A stretch of DNA of 57,589 nucleotides, taken from NCBI GenBank assembly GCA_020442915.1, contig JAGRJD010000049.1:1-57589 (forward strand). The letters run 5' to 3'. Every line of letters begins with the position of its first letter. The first letter of the stretch is position 1. The notes below the pieces were generated by a model. The model did not search any database and was not told the DNA's origin. It worked only from the letters and a program-made list of their open reading frames with translations. This document shows positions 1-12,002 of this stretch, in pieces. Position numbers and translations under genes: made by a program. This stretch comes from Thiothrix sp. Lineage in GTDB: Bacteria > Pseudomonadota > Gammaproteobacteria > Thiotrichales > Thiotrichaceae.

Positions 1-652
<652 letters not shown>

Positions 653-680
653 TTAAAATTCCTTGACAGCCTGAACCGCA

Positions 681-1538
681 TCAGACGGCAGCAGCCCCGC
701 CCACGATTTCCGAGATTTCCTGCGTGATCGCGGCCTGACGCGCCTTGTTGTATACCAGCTGCAGCTCGTCGATGAGCTTGCCGGCATTATCGGAAGCGCT
801 TTTCATCGCCACCATCCGGGCCGCCATCTCACAAGCAACGTTCTCCACCACCCCCTGATAAATCAGGGATTCGATGTAACGCTGCATCAGTGCATCGATG
901 ACTTCCTTGGACTCGGGTTCGTACAGGTAATCCCAGTGATATTTGATCTCCTGATCACCCGATGGAACCACCGGGATCAGCTGTGTTACCTGCGGAGTCT
1001 GGGTCATGCTGTTGACGAACTGGTTCTCGACCAGGAACAGGCGGTCAATCCGGCCTTCCTCGTAGGCATCCAGCATCACCTTCACCACCCCCAGCAGGTC
1101 AGCCAGGGCAGGCCGGTCACCCAGATGGGTTTGCTCGGCCACGATGCCATAGCGTCGGAAGGCAGCCAGCCCCTTGTTACCGAAGACCGCAATATCAACT
1201 TCAACACCCTGCTCGCGCCATCCCGCAATGCTCTGGAATGCGGCCTTGAACAGGTTCACATTCAGGCCGCCACAAAGCCCCCGGTCGGTGGAGACAATAA
1301 TGTAACCGACCCGCTTGACCTCGGTACGCGCCTGGACATAGGGATGCTTGTACTCCAGGTGTCCGCTGGCCAGATGGCTGACCACCTGCTGCATCTTCTC
1401 TGCATAGGGCCGGGACGCCTTCATTCGGTCCTGGGCCCTGCGCATCTTGGATGCCGCCACCATTTCCATGGCCTTGGTGATTTTCTTGGTGTTCCGGACG
1501 CTTCTGATCTGCGTCTTGATTTCCTTAGCGCCTGCCAT
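681..1538 (-). CDS. atpG: F1 ATP synthase gamma subunit
   Basis: This is the central rotor shaft of F1, linking the c-ring to the alpha3beta3 head. The 285 residues match the usual family length. The N-terminus ([20 protein letters not shown]) and the C-terminal coiled-coil helix ending near [17 protein letters not shown] are the two conserved ends that form the shaft. It sits between atpA (15 bp away) and atpD (46 bp away) in the standard operon order. Nothing is unusual in length or motifs. Confidence 0.97.
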   Translation of the reverse strand: MAGAKEIKTQIRSVRNTKKITKAMEMVAASKMRRAQDRMKASRPYAEKMQQVVSHLASGHLEYKHPYVQARTEVKRVGYIIVSTDRGLCGGLNVNLFKAAFQSIAGWREQGVEVDIAVFGNKGLAAFRRYGIVAEQTHLGDRPALADLLGVVKVMLDAYEEGRIDRLFLVENQFVNSMTQTPQVTQLIPVVPSGDQEIKYHWDYLYEPESKEVIDALMQRYIESLIYQGVVENVACEMAARMVAMKSASDNAGKLIDELQLVYNKARQAAITQEISEIVGGAAAV

Positions 1539-1553
1539 GGGGCTTACCTCCCA

Positions 1554-3095
<1,542 letters not shown>

Positions 3096-3108
3096 GCTCT
3101 ATTCCTCT

Positions 3109-3645
3109 TTAGCGGCCCAGGGCCGCCTTCATGCTGTTCAGACGGCTCTGGATCGAGCCATCGATTACCAGGTCGCCGGCACGGATGATCGCACCACCCA
3201 GCAGACTCGGATCGATCCGGGTAACCATCTTGATTTCACGTCCCAAGCGCTTCTGGAGAGCGGCAGCAATGGTGTTCTGCTGTTGATCCGACATATCCAT
3301 GGCCGAGATCACCTCCACCTCCATGACACCTTCCTGTGCAGCCCGCAGCTGCTCAAAAATGGTAGTCATGTCCGGCAACAGACTGAAACGGTCATTTTCA
3401 CCCAGTGCAGCCAGCAGATTGCGTCCATCACCGGTCAGTTTGTCACCGATGATTTCGCCAATCACTTCCACTTTCTGGGCCGAACTCAGTTTCGGATTTG
3501 ACAGCAGTGCTGATGAGCCTTCCGAAGCAACCACCGCTGACATGGCAGCCAGTTGCTCGGACCAGGCAGGCAGAGTGCCGGAATCACGGGCCAGCTCGAA
3601 TACGGCCTTGGCGTATGGGCGTGCAGCGGTTGTCAATTCAGACAT
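3109..3645 (-). CDS. atpH: F1 ATP synthase delta subunit (OSCP)
   Basis: This is the peripheral-stalk subunit that holds the F1 head to the b dimer. The 178-residue protein has the helical N-terminal half beginning MSELTTAARPYAKAVFELA and the C-terminal segment containing IDPSLLGGAIIRAGDLVIDG, the best conserved part of the family. It lies 9 bp from atpF and 13 bp from atpA, so it is co-transcribed with them. Confidence 0.97.
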   Translation of the reverse strand: MSELTTAARPYAKAVFELARDSGTLPAWSEQLAAMSAVVASEGSSALLSNPKLSSAQKVEVIGEIIGDKLTGDGRNLLAALGENDRFSLLPDMTTIFEQLRAAQEGVMEVEVISAMDMSDQQQNTIAAALQKRLGREIKMVTRIDPSLLGGAIIRAGDLVIDGSIQSRLNSMKAALGR

Positions 3646-3654
3646 GGTTTCACC

Positions 3655-4125
3655 TTAAATTTGTGCAGCCAGTTCTTCCAGCGCCTTGGCGTGAGCCTTG
3701 GCATCAATCTCGCGACCAAGAATCTGGCTCGCACCAGCAACCGCCAGACCGGCAACCTGGGACCGCAGTGCTTCACGGGCACGTACGGACTCCTGTTCCA
3801 GCTCGGCATCAGCCGCCACCTTGACCCGGGCAGCTTCGTCCCTGGCAGCGTTCTTGGCTTCTTCGACGATCTCGGCAGCACGTTTCTGGGCACGGGCGAC
3901 AATATCACCGGCTTCGTTCTTGGCTTTTTTCAACTCATCCAGCGCTTTCTGGCGGGCCAGTTCCTCTTCATGCTTGCCTTGCTCGGCAGCAGCCAGACCA
4001 TCAGCAATACGCTTGCGGCGGGCTTCCATGGCATTCAGGACCGGCTCCCACAGATACTGTCTGATAAACCAGATCAGGATTGTAAACACAATCATCTGAC
4101 CAATCAGGGTAGCTGTTACGTTCAC
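3655..4125 (-). CDS. atpF: F0 ATP synthase b subunit
   Basis: This membrane-anchored peripheral stalk subunit is 156 residues long, the usual size. One N-terminal transmembrane helix (about residues 6-24, [15 protein letters not shown]) is followed by LWEPV and then a long Ala/Glu/Lys/Arg-rich coiled coil that dimerises and reaches up to delta. Length and composition match gammaproteobacterial b subunits. It lies between atpE and atpH. Confidence 0.96.
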   Translation of the reverse strand: MNVTATLIGQMIVFTILIWFIRQYLWEPVLNAMEARRKRIADGLAAAEQGKHEEELARQKALDELKKAKNEAGDIVARAQKRAAEIVEEAKNAARDEAARVKVAADAELEQESVRAREALRSQVAGLAVAGASQILGREIDAKAHAKALEELAAQI

Positions 4126-4166
4126 ACTAACCTCCTGTACTTAGGGATTAATAGGAGGGTTGAACC

Positions 4167-4454
4167 TTATTGCGCGCCTGCTGCGGCCATGGCACCACTG
4201 ACAAACGGGTTGGCAAAGATGAACCAGAAGGAAATACCCAGTGCGATCATCGGGAAGGCTTCCATCAAGCCGCCGGTGAACAGCATCTGGCCGGTCAGCT
4301 GGGCGCGGACTTCCGGCTGGCGGGCAATCCCTTCGATGAACTTGGAGCAGATCAGGCCCCAGCCCAGCGCCGAACCGAAAGCAGCGGCAGCCAGAATGAT
4401 GCCCACGACAATTGCAGTGTTGGAATAGATCATTGCAATGCTATTAGCGTCCAT
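4167..4454 (-). CDS. atpE: F0 ATP synthase c subunit (proton ring)
   Basis: This 95-residue hairpin protein forms the rotating c-ring in the membrane. Two hydrophobic helices flank the polar loop ARQPE. The ion-carrying carboxylate is Glu65 in GGLMEAFPMI. The residue after it is Ala, not Ser or Thr, so the Na+-type ES/ET signature is missing and proton coupling is the likely reading. The first helix has an Ala-rich run rather than a full set of glycines. I chose the ATG at 4454, because AGGAGT sits 8 bases ahead of it and MDANSIAMIYSNTAI matches the family start. A longer frame upstream has no such support. Confidence 0.96.
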   Translation of the reverse strand: MDANSIAMIYSNTAIVVGIILAAAAFGSALGWGLICSKFIEGIARQPEVRAQLTGQMLFTGGLMEAFPMIALGISFWFIFANPFVSGAMAAAGAQ

Positions 4455-4523
4455 TTTAGAACTCCTGAGAAAGGTTAAAATCAAAAAATCAATAAAAAAG
4501 CTTCAAACTGCAGCACTGCCCGT

Positions 4524-5402
<879 letters not shown>

Positions 5403-5455
5403 TCACCCCGTGCAACAAAGTTAAAAAATCTGGTCTGTGCTCTTGATCCGGGTCT

Positions 5456-5809
5456 TCAGACTTCTATTTTTTGCGAACCCGCAAGCACATAGGCCAGTTG
5501 CGCAGCCATGAACACACCAACAAGCGGGAGCGGCATCAGCTTCAGCAAACCAAGGCCAATCCCCATTGCAACCAGCACAAAAACAATTCTTTGAGCCATG
5601 CCAACATACAGGGTGCTGACACTGGACTGTGGGTTATCTTTCGCCAATTCACCGGCTTTTTTTATTCGACTGGCCAGCAACATGGTATTGGCAAGTGCAA
5701 TGCTGCCCCCAAACAGCGCGGGGAGGATGGCCTGCACACCCAAGTAGTTCCAGGCAACCAAGGCGCCAACCAGCATGATCAAAATCTGAATACTTCCTAC
5801 TACACGCAT
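5456..5809 (-). CDS. atpI: ATP synthase assembly protein AtpI
   Basis: This is a 117-residue inner-membrane protein with four predicted hydrophobic segments. AtpI family members help assemble the c-ring, and the gene is usually first in the operon, as here. The segment GVQAILPALFGGSIALANTM is typical of the gammaproteobacterial form. A strong promoter lies about 45 bp upstream of its ATG. The assignment rests on position, length and hydrophobic pattern, because the family is poorly conserved. Confidence 0.88.
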   Translation of the reverse strand: MRVVGSIQILIMLVGALVAWNYLGVQAILPALFGGSIALANTMLLASRIKKAGELAKDNPQSSVSTLYVGMAQRIVFVLVAMGIGLGLLKLMPLPLVGVFMAAQLAYVLAGSQKIEV

Positions 5810-5853
5810 GGTTCTGACAAATCCGGGCCGCCCCCTTTTGCAAATGCACGTGG

Positions 5854-5882
5854 AGTATAGAGACAGACTAATATAGGGTCAA
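5854..5882 (-). promoter_or_regulatory. sigma70-type promoter of the atp operon
   Basis: Reading the minus strand, TTGACC (5877-5882) and TATACT (5854-5859) are separated by exactly 17 bp. Both boxes are near consensus. Transcription would start near 5847, giving a 5' leader of about 40 nt before atpI. Confidence 0.72.
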
Positions 5883-6035
5883 CCTTCTGCATGGATATAT
5901 ATTCATTCTCTGTTAACTTGACAAGCCTGCCCCTTCGTTGCAAAGCTGCCGCGATCCATCCCATCCGGCATAGCCACCCGGAGGCAGATACGATTTATAT
6001 TACAAGGTATTACAGACCGAGAGGAGGATATGGCC

Positions 6036-6629
6036 ATGTCTGTCAACCCGCTCCCCCTGCTTGTAGGCCTTCCACACTGGATAAGCCCCGCAATCCTCGT
6101 GCTGACACTCCTGATGCCGGCCCCATCCCTGCCGGCGACGGAAGCGGCACCAGCCACGGAACAGGCTGCCATGGATACAGCCCAGCCGGAAGAGGCACAG
6201 AACCTGCAGGCCATCGCCGTCACCCTGCGTGAACGGAACCTGCCGCTGCTGCTGGCCTTTGTGGCGGACTACTGCAGTTATTGCGAGCGCCTGAAGCGTG
6301 AGCACCTGATCCCCATGACGCGATCGGGTGACTTTCAGGACCAGATACTGATCCGGACCATCCATCTGGATCGTGGACAGCAGCTGACGGACTTCAACGG
6401 GGAACGCATCGGGATCAGGGACTTCAGCCGCCGCTACGGAGTCAGACTGACACCGGCACTGCTGTTTCTGGATGCGGATGGCAAGGAAGTGGCAGAGCGC
6501 CTGCTGGGTTACAGTGTGCCGGATTTTTATGGTGCCTATCTGGAGCAGAGCATCACGGCAGCCAGCAGGGCTGTCAAACCATCAACAACCCTGCTGCCGG
6601 AAGCCCTGCGCCAGTGCGGCGACGGCTAG
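6036..6629 (+). CDS. exported thioredoxin-fold protein
   Basis: This 197-residue protein has a hydrophobic N-terminal segment (about residues 15-35) that looks like a signal peptide or anchor. A thioredoxin domain follows, with the redox pair C80-S-Y-C83 and a cis-proline after Thr139 (LTPALLFLD). It resembles periplasmic SoxW/DsbE-type thioredoxins, so a role in reducing or keeping reduced an extracytoplasmic partner is likely; the substrate cannot be told. I chose the ATG at 6036 over the one at 6030 because AGGAGG at 6022-6027 is 8 bases from the former and only 2 from the latter. It is convergent with algR, 6 bp away. Confidence 0.8.
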   Translation: MSVNPLPLLVGLPHWISPAILVLTLLMPAPSLPATEAAPATEQAAMDTAQPEEAQNLQAIAVTLRERNLPLLLAFVADYCSYCERLKREHLIPMTRSGDFQDQILIRTIHLDRGQQLTDFNGERIGIRDFSRRYGVRLTPALLFLDADGKEVAERLLGYSVPDFYGAYLEQSITAASRAVKPSTTLLPEALRQCGDG

Positions 6630-6635
6630 TTTTCC

Positions 6636-7379
6636 TCAGCGCCCGCGCACAAAGCGGCGCACCTCCGCCAGGTGGCGGCGGCTGACTTCAAGCTGGTCGT
6701 TGATGCGGTCCAGGGTGACCTGGGTACGGCCCATGTCGGATTTGGTTAAACCGGTGATGCGGTTTTTGGCGACCAGTGCATTGCGATGAATGCGGATGAA
6801 ACGATCGGCCAGATCGGTCTCCAGAGACTTGAGCGACTCCTCAATGATCACCTCACCTCCATTGTGGCGCACGGTGACATACTTCTGGTCCGCTTGAAAA
6901 TACACAACATCCTCAATCGGAATCAGCTCCAGATTGCCGCGCATGCGGGCGCAGATGTGTTTACGGCTTGAGCGCTTGCCGTTTTTCTGTTCCAACATCT
7001 CAAGACGCTGCAGACGGTTAAGTGAGCGAGCTTGTTCCAGACTTTGTAATAGTTGTTCTTGTCTTATCGGTTTCATGAGATACCCTGTTGCTTTTGTTGA
7101 AAACGCTTCCAAAGCATATTCACCATACGCTGTGGTGAAGATGACGGCTGGTGGATTGTCCATGAAGGACAGCTCCCTGGCGGACTCCAGCCCGTCAAGG
7201 ACCGGCATGGAAATATCCATCAGGACGATATCCGGCTGGTGACGCTCCACCATCTTGATGGCTTCAGCCCCGTTTTCGGCTTCGGCACAAACTTCATAGT
7301 CAGCACACCGGGCGATCAGTCCCTTGACCCTCTCGCGTGCAAATTCTTCATCATCGACAACCAGAATTTTTATGGACAT
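6636..7379 (-). CDS. algR: LytTR-family response regulator AlgR
   Basis: This is a 247-residue DNA-binding response regulator. Residues 1-120 form the receiver domain with the acidic pair DD at 9-10, phospho-acceptor Asp55 (IVLMDISMPVLDG) and the conserved Lys in MKPIRQEQL. Residues about 140-247 form a LytTR DNA-binding domain (EDVVYFQADQKYVTV, FIRIHRNALV). It lies 9 bp after algZ, with AAGGAG at the end of algZ as its ribosome site, so the two are co-translated. In Pseudomonas, AlgR controls alginate, type IV pili and virulence; the targets here are unknown. Confidence 0.9.
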   Translation of the reverse strand: MSIKILVVDDEEFARERVKGLIARCADYEVCAEAENGAEAIKMVERHQPDIVLMDISMPVLDGLESARELSFMDNPPAVIFTTAYGEYALEAFSTKATGYLMKPIRQEQLLQSLEQARSLNRLQRLEMLEQKNGKRSSRKHICARMRGNLELIPIEDVVYFQADQKYVTVRHNGGEVIIEESLKSLETDLADRFIRIHRNALVAKNRITGLTKSDMGRTQVTLDRINDQLEVSRRHLAEVRRFVRGR

Positions 7380-7388
7380 GGTTATTTT

Positions 7389-8417
7389 TCACTCCTTAGG
7401 GATGTAAAAGGAGACGCGGTACTGCTGGGCTGTTTTTTGAATTTTCAGATTGGCCCGGTCTCCGTAGGCAAGTTTCAGGCGACTACGCATGTTTTCCTGA
7501 GCAATATGATTCCCTTTTTGATGAGCGTTTGCCGTATCCGGGGGTAGTGGGTTGGTTACGGACACGACCAGATGTTCGCCAGCGTCATACAGACTGACAG
7601 TCAGGGTACCGCCATCTTTTCTGGGCTGTATACCATGGTAGATTGCATTCTCGACCAGCGGTTGCAGGATGAGCGGCAGAATAGGCATATCAAAAGGCAG
7701 GCTGTTCCTGTCCATATCCCAGTTCACCGTCAGGCGTCGCTTGCCCAGCCTCAACCCTTCCATGCGCAGATAGCGGATAGTCAGGTCCAGCTCTTCCTTG
7801 AGCGTGATCCGGGTCCGTCGATCCAGGGTGGTGCGCATGATATCGGCCAGATCCAGAATCGCTTCTTCCGCCACATCCGGGTCCTTGTGCACCAGATGCG
7901 CCACGGTATTGAGGCTGTTGAACAGGAAGTGCGGGCGCATGCGCGACTGCAGGGCTTCGTATTTGGCACTGGAATCCGCCTCTGCGGCAGCTTCCCACTG
8001 ACTCTGAACATAAAAGTAGCGCAGAATGACCAGGGTGATGATACTGCTGATGATCAGGCTCCTGAGCAGAAACAGGAGGTCGAAGCCCGGATCAGGGCGG
8101 ATCAGCATCATGGAGATGAAGGTCGCAATGCTGGTGAATACCAGCACCACACTGATCACGATCAGGGTGGCGATGCGCACGGAAGGCGCCCGATAAAAAC
8201 GATTTATCATACAGATAGACAGTACCGAGGCAAGGGCAACCCAGAGAATGAATATCGAATGCAGGCCCAGTGCTCCCAGAAAATCCTGAAAACTCTGGGA
8301 TACGCCCAATGCCAGCACAAAGGCAAACAGCTCGGTAGCCATCAGGGTACGCAACAAAAGCGCTGGCACGCACAGGTTGGGCAGGTATCCAAGTGTTTTT
8401 GTATTTGACATCGACAT
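7389..8417 (-). CDS. algZ: LytS/YehU-type sensor histidine kinase AlgZ (FimS)
   Basis: This is a 342-residue membrane sensor paired with AlgR. The N-terminal half (to about residue 140) holds four or more hydrophobic helices. The His_kinase domain follows, with His163 in RMRPHFLFNSLNTVAH, the hallmark of this class, and the N-box in QPLVENAIYHG. As is normal for FimS/AlgZ proteins, the glycine-rich ATP lid is degenerate (NHIAQENMRSRL). It is divergent from argH, the same neighbourhood as in Pseudomonas. Two start codons at 8417 and 8411 are both possible. Confidence 0.9.
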   Translation of the reverse strand: MSMSNTKTLGYLPNLCVPALLLRTLMATELFAFVLALGVSQSFQDFLGALGLHSIFILWVALASVLSICMINRFYRAPSVRIATLIVISVVLVFTSIATFISMMLIRPDPGFDLLFLLRSLIISSIITLVILRYFYVQSQWEAAAEADSSAKYEALQSRMRPHFLFNSLNTVAHLVHKDPDVAEEAILDLADIMRTTLDRRTRITLKEELDLTIRYLRMEGLRLGKRRLTVNWDMDRNSLPFDMPILPLILQPLVENAIYHGIQPRKDGGTLTVSLYDAGEHLVVSVTNPLPPDTANAHQKGNHIAQENMRSRLKLAYGDRANLKIQKTAQQYRVSFYIPKE

Positions 8418-8644
8418 TTCTTTTTATCAAGCTTCCGTCAGGCCAGCGGGGACAACCGGTAAACGATCGACCAGTCACTGATCCTGCAACATTAATTGTT
8501 ATTTTTATATTGTACGATCATACCAGATGACCGAGTTTGTTCATATTATAGGATAACTGCTTGCTTTTTGCTGAAGAAGAGTTAACCAGACCGCGCCCCG
8601 CCGCAACGATTTTTTACCTTTCCGTCCTAACCCGACAAGCCAGC

Positions 8645-10069
8645 ATGACAAAAGACAACACAATCTCTCCCGTCAAATCCGACCCGTCATCCACCACCAA
8701 ACCCTGGGGTGGCCGTTTCAGTGAATCCACCGACAAATTCGTGGAAGCCTTCACCGCCTCCATCCACTTTGACCAGCGACTGTACCGCCACGATATCGAA
8801 GGGTCACGCGCTCATGCCCGCATGTTAGGCCAGACTGGCATACTGGAAGCTGAAGATGTCATAAAAATTATTAATGGATTGGATGCCATTGAGCGCCAGA
8901 TTGAAGCCGGCGAACTGGAATGGCAGGTCGCACTGGAAGACATTCACATGAACATCGAGGCACGCCTGACTGAAACTATCGGTCTGGCCGGCAAACGTCT
9001 GCACACCGGGCGCTCACGCAATGACCAGATTGCCACGGACATCCGCCTGTGGCTGCGCGAACAGATCGGCGGCATCAGCCATGAAATCCGCCGCCTGCAA
9101 ACCGCACTGGTGGAACTGGCCGAGCGTGAAGCCCATACCATCATGCCCGGCTTCACCCATCTGCAGGTGGCTCAACCCATCACTTTCGGCCATCACATGC
9201 TGGCCTGGTTCGAGATGCTGCAGCGCGACCATGAGCGCCTGCAGGACTGCCTCAAACGCGTGAATGTCCTGCCCCTCGGGGCTGCGGCCCTGGCCGGAAC
9301 CACCTACCCCATCGACCCGGCATATACGGCAACACTGCTGGGCTTTGCGCGTCCGGCCCGCAATTCGCTGGATGCAGTCAGCGATCGTGACTTTGCGATT
9401 GAATTCAACGCTGCGGCGGCCCTGGTCATGATGCACCTGTCCCGGTTTGCAGAAGAGCTGATTATCTGGACTTCAGCCCAGTTCGATTTTGTGCGCCTGC
9501 CGGACCGTTTCTGCACCGGCTCCTCCATCATGCCGCAAAAGAAAAATCCGGATATCCCTGAACTGATCCGGGGTAAAACCGGGCGTGTCTACGGCCACCT
9601 GATCGCCTTGCTGACCCTGATGAAAGGCCAGCCACTGGCCTATAACAAGGACAATCAGGAAGACAAGGAGCCGCTGTTTGATACCGTCGATACCCTACTC
9701 GGCAGCCTGCGGGCATTTGCGGACATGATGCCGCATGTACAGCCGAAAAAGGAGCGTATGCGTGCCGCCGCCATTCAGGGCTTTTCCACTGCCACCGACC
9801 TGGCCGATTACCTGGTCCGCAAGGGGCTGCCGTTCCGGGATGCACACGAAGTCGTCGGAAAAGCGGTGGCGCTGGGTGTACAGAGTGAACGTGATCTGAG
9901 TGAAATGTCACTGGAAACATTACGCAGTTTTTCCGATGTCATCGAGGCGGATGTCTTTGCCAGCCTGACCCTGGAGGGATCGGTTGCCGCTCGCCACCAT
10001 CCCGGCGGTACTGCACCGGAACAGGTACTGCAGCAGGTGGCCGACGCCAGAAAACTGTTGCAATCCTGA
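8645..10069 (+). CDS. argH: argininosuccinate lyase
   Basis: This enzyme carries out the last step of arginine synthesis, splitting argininosuccinate to arginine and fumarate in the cytoplasm. The 474-residue product carries the fumarase/aspartase-superfamily signature [13 protein letters not shown] at about residues 291-303, and HTGRSRNDQ near residue 120. The ATG at 8645 gives [10 protein letters not shown] and a family-length protein. A longer frame from 8561 would add 28 residues with no homology pattern. The ribosome site is weak. The gene is divergent from algZR across about 230 bp. Confidence 0.95.
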   Translation: MTKDNTISPVKSDPSSTTKPWGGRFSESTDKFVEAFTASIHFDQRLYRHDIEGSRAHARMLGQTGILEAEDVIKIINGLDAIERQIEAGELEWQVALEDIHMNIEARLTETIGLAGKRLHTGRSRNDQIATDIRLWLREQIGGISHEIRRLQTALVELAEREAHTIMPGFTHLQVAQPITFGHHMLAWFEMLQRDHERLQDCLKRVNVLPLGAAALAGTTYPIDPAYTATLLGFARPARNSLDAVSDRDFAIEFNAAAALVMMHLSRFAEELIIWTSAQFDFVRLPDRFCTGSSIMPQKKNPDIPELIRGKTGRVYGHLIALLTLMKGQPLAYNKDNQEDKEPLFDTVDTLLGSLRAFADMMPHVQPKKERMRAAAIQGFSTATDLADYLVRKGLPFRDAHEVVGKAVALGVQSERDLSEMSLETLRSFSDVIEADVFASLTLEGSVAARHHPGGTAPEQVLQQVADARKLLQS

Positions 10070-10087
10070 TCCCTCACCCTTGCCACC

Positions 10088-10115
10088 GGAAGCCATGTGA
10101 TCCGTCATGGCTTCC
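10088..10115. terminator. perfect 10-bp inverted repeat after argH
   Basis: GGAAGCCATG (10088-10097) and CATGGCTTCC (10106-10115) are perfect reverse complements around an 8-base loop, starting 19 bp after the argH stop. No T-run follows, so it is either a terminator without the usual tail or an mRNA-stabilising hairpin. Confidence 0.5.
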
Positions 10116-10322
10116 TCCCATACCTGCCATCCCGACTCCCCCTCCCTGACCGTGCATAAAACGATCCATGCCACTCATGCACTGCATTGCTGCATCCCCT
10201 TTTGCATCAGGCTAAACAGGATCAGACCACCCTGCCAGCGACTCATGCCGGACATTTGCGCCTGCATGACAGCGGGGTGGCTGACTAATGGACATTGATA
10301 CAGCATAAAAGGAGACTCCAAC

Positions 10323-11945
10323 ATGCATGGTATTTATAACAGCTCGTCAAGCAATACCAGTTACCCGGTATGGCAGCAGCAGACCGCAAACACGACAACA
10401 AACACCAGTAATAACAGCAGCTTCAACCCCTCCCAGGTTCTGCCAGGGAATAATGACCTGAGTTCATTGCTGAACCTGTTGCTGCAACTGCTGCAGCAGT
10501 TGCAGGGCAACAATGGCAGCACCGGCAATACCTGGAACCCCGGCAACAATGGCAACAACAATGGCAATGTACAGCCAACGCCAGCCCCGGCCACTGCCAC
10601 TGCCACCAATGACAACGTGTCAACCCCGGTCAACACCCCGACCCGGATCAATGTGCTGGCCAATGACGGCCAGAACGGCAGCAACCTGAGCATCCAGAAC
10701 TTTACCCAGCCACAGAACGGTACTGTCACCCAGCAGGGCAATGATCTGGTCTACACCCCCAACAACAACTTTGTGGGTAATGACAGCTTCAGCTACACCA
10801 ACAGCAGCGGTGCCACTGCACAGGTCAACGTCAATGTGACCGGCAATGGTGCGCCGGCTCCAGCTCCAGCTCCAGCTCCAGCTCCAGCTCCAGCTCCAGC
10901 TCCAGCTCCAGCTCCAGCTCCAGCTCCAGCTCCAGCTCCAGCTCCAGCTCCAGGCCCCTGCCCGACAGGTCCGCATGGCCCGCACGGTGGCCACGGTACG
11001 GGTGGTAATACCGGCCCCAATGGGGGATATGGTGGTCATCAACCAGGACCGACTCCGGCTCCTACACCGACTCCGGCTCCTACACCGACTCCGACTCCGA
11101 CTCCGACTCCGACTCCGACTCCGACTCCGACTCCGACTCCGGCTCCGACACCGACTCCGGCTCCTACACCGACTCCGGCTCCTACACCGACTCCGGCTCC
11201 TACACCGACTCCGACACCAACTCCGGCTCCAGCCCCAACACCGGCTCCGGCCCCTGCGCCGACTCCGGCCCCAACACCGACTCCGGTCAATAATGGCACC
11301 ATCAAAGGTGATCCGCATTTTGTTGGCGCTGATGGCGGGAAATACGATGTACAGGGGACTGCCGGTGCGACCTACAACATCCTGAGCGACAAAGGCTTTC
11401 AGCTGAATGCCGAGTTTCAGGGCAAGGCTGACATCACCACAGTCGGCAAAATCGGGGCCACACTGGGCAACAACCAGGTCAGCTTTACCGACAAGGGCGA
11501 ACTGACCATCAATGGCGAAACCCGGAAGGATGGCACCTACCTGGATGGAGCCGTCACCAAGAAAGGCGGTACGCTGACCATCAAGAGCGACGAGTACAAC
11601 GTTACCGCCCAGACTGCCAAAGCCGGCCTTACCGGTACCCGTCTGGACCTGAGCTTCAAGAGTGACAATGTTGCAGCTGACGGCGTCATGCCACACGGCC
11701 TGTGGGGTGTGACAGCTGACGGGGATGGAAAGGCCCGTAATGGCGACAAGGGCAAAGGAGCCCAAGGCGGCGGAGCCATTGAAGGACTGGACGGACAGAT
11801 TGCCAAAAAAGGTGACAAGGAAACCGTCAATCTGTACAAGGTTGCCGACCTGTTCGATACCGGTTTTGCTAATTTCAACCGTTTTAACGGCAGCTTTACC
11901 AATGAGCCTGTCGTTAACACCACAGCAACTGGTGCCACAGAGTAA
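10323..11945 (+). CDS. large repeat-rich protein with cadherin-like and VWD-like domains
   Basis: This 540-residue, probably surface or secreted protein has five parts. Residues 1-80 are Asn/Ser/Thr-rich with a Leu/Gln helix ([13 protein letters not shown], about 49-61). Residues 95-175 form one Ig/cadherin-like domain ([10 protein letters not shown] ... [15 protein letters not shown]), of the kind found in tandem adhesins. Residues 177-210 are a pure Ala-Pro repeat. About 240-320 is a Pro-Thr-Pro-Ala repeat. Residues 325-540 resemble a von Willebrand type D domain, opening [17 protein letters not shown]. There is no Sec signal peptide or lipobox, so the export route is unclear. GGAG lies 9 bases before the ATG. 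It stands alone, convergent with trhO. The function is not known. Confidence 0.75.
   Translation: MHGIYNSSSSNTSYPVWQQQTANTTTNTSNNSSFNPSQVLPGNNDLSSLLNLLLQLLQQLQGNNGSTGNTWNPGNNGNNNGNVQPTPAPATATATNDNVSTPVNTPTRINVLANDGQNGSNLSIQNFTQPQNGTVTQQGNDLVYTPNNNFVGNDSFSYTNSSGATAQVNVNVTGNGAPAPAPAPAPAPAPAPAPAPAPAPAPAPAPAPAPGPCPTGPHGPHGGHGTGGNTGPNGGYGGHQPGPTPAPTPTPAPTPTPTPTPTPTPTPTPTPTPAPTPTPAPTPTPAPTPTPAPTPTPTPTPAPAPTPAPAPAPTPAPTPTPVNNGTIKGDPHFVGADGGKYDVQGTAGATYNILSDKGFQLNAEFQGKADITTVGKIGATLGNNQVSFTDKGELTINGETRKDGTYLDGAVTKKGGTLTIKSDEYNVTAQTAKAGLTGTRLDLSFKSDNVAADGVMPHGLWGVTADGDGKARNGDKGKGAQGGGAIEGLDGQIAKKGDKETVNLYKVADLFDTGFANFNRFNGSFTNEPVVNTTATGATE
10857..10952 (+). repeat. 16 tandem GCTCCA hexamers coding for Ala-Pro
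   Basis: Sixteen consecutive copies of GCTCCA encode an uninterrupted (Ala-Pro)n spacer. Pure hexamers preserve the frame when copy number changes, so this is a likely site of length variation. Confidence 0.93.
11050..11285 (+). repeat. imperfect hexamer tract coding for Pro-Thr/Pro-Ala
   Basis: This is a run of ACTCCG-, CTACACC- and GGCTCC-type units encoding PTPAPTPTP patterns. It is less pure than the upstream GCTCCA tract and contains a higher-order 18-base unit (PTPAPT). It forms the second proline-rich stalk of the VWD-like protein. Confidence 0.85.
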
Positions 11946-12002
11946 CAACAGGCACTGCTGGTAGCAAGCGACCGGTTGTGATACGACCGGCAGGCAGGTG
12001 GC

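Noticed and set aside
4167..4454. Sodium-type ATP synthase
   Set aside because: The c subunit has Glu65 but Ala at the next position, not the Ser/Thr of Na+ binding c subunits.
10107..10298. 63-codon plus-strand frame between argH and the VWD-like gene
   Set aside because: It starts within the hairpin, lacks a ribosome site, and is Cys/His/Pro-rich without a pattern.
10857..11285. Tandem repeats that a repeat finder could call a CRISPR array
   Set aside because: The units are 6-18 bp, contiguous, and lie inside a coding frame; there are no unique spacers.
10620..11948. Long minus-strand frame rich in Ser-Arg and Ser-Trp repeats
   Set aside because: It is the mirror of the Ala-Pro and Pro-Thr hexamers on the plus strand and has no ribosome site or domain pattern.
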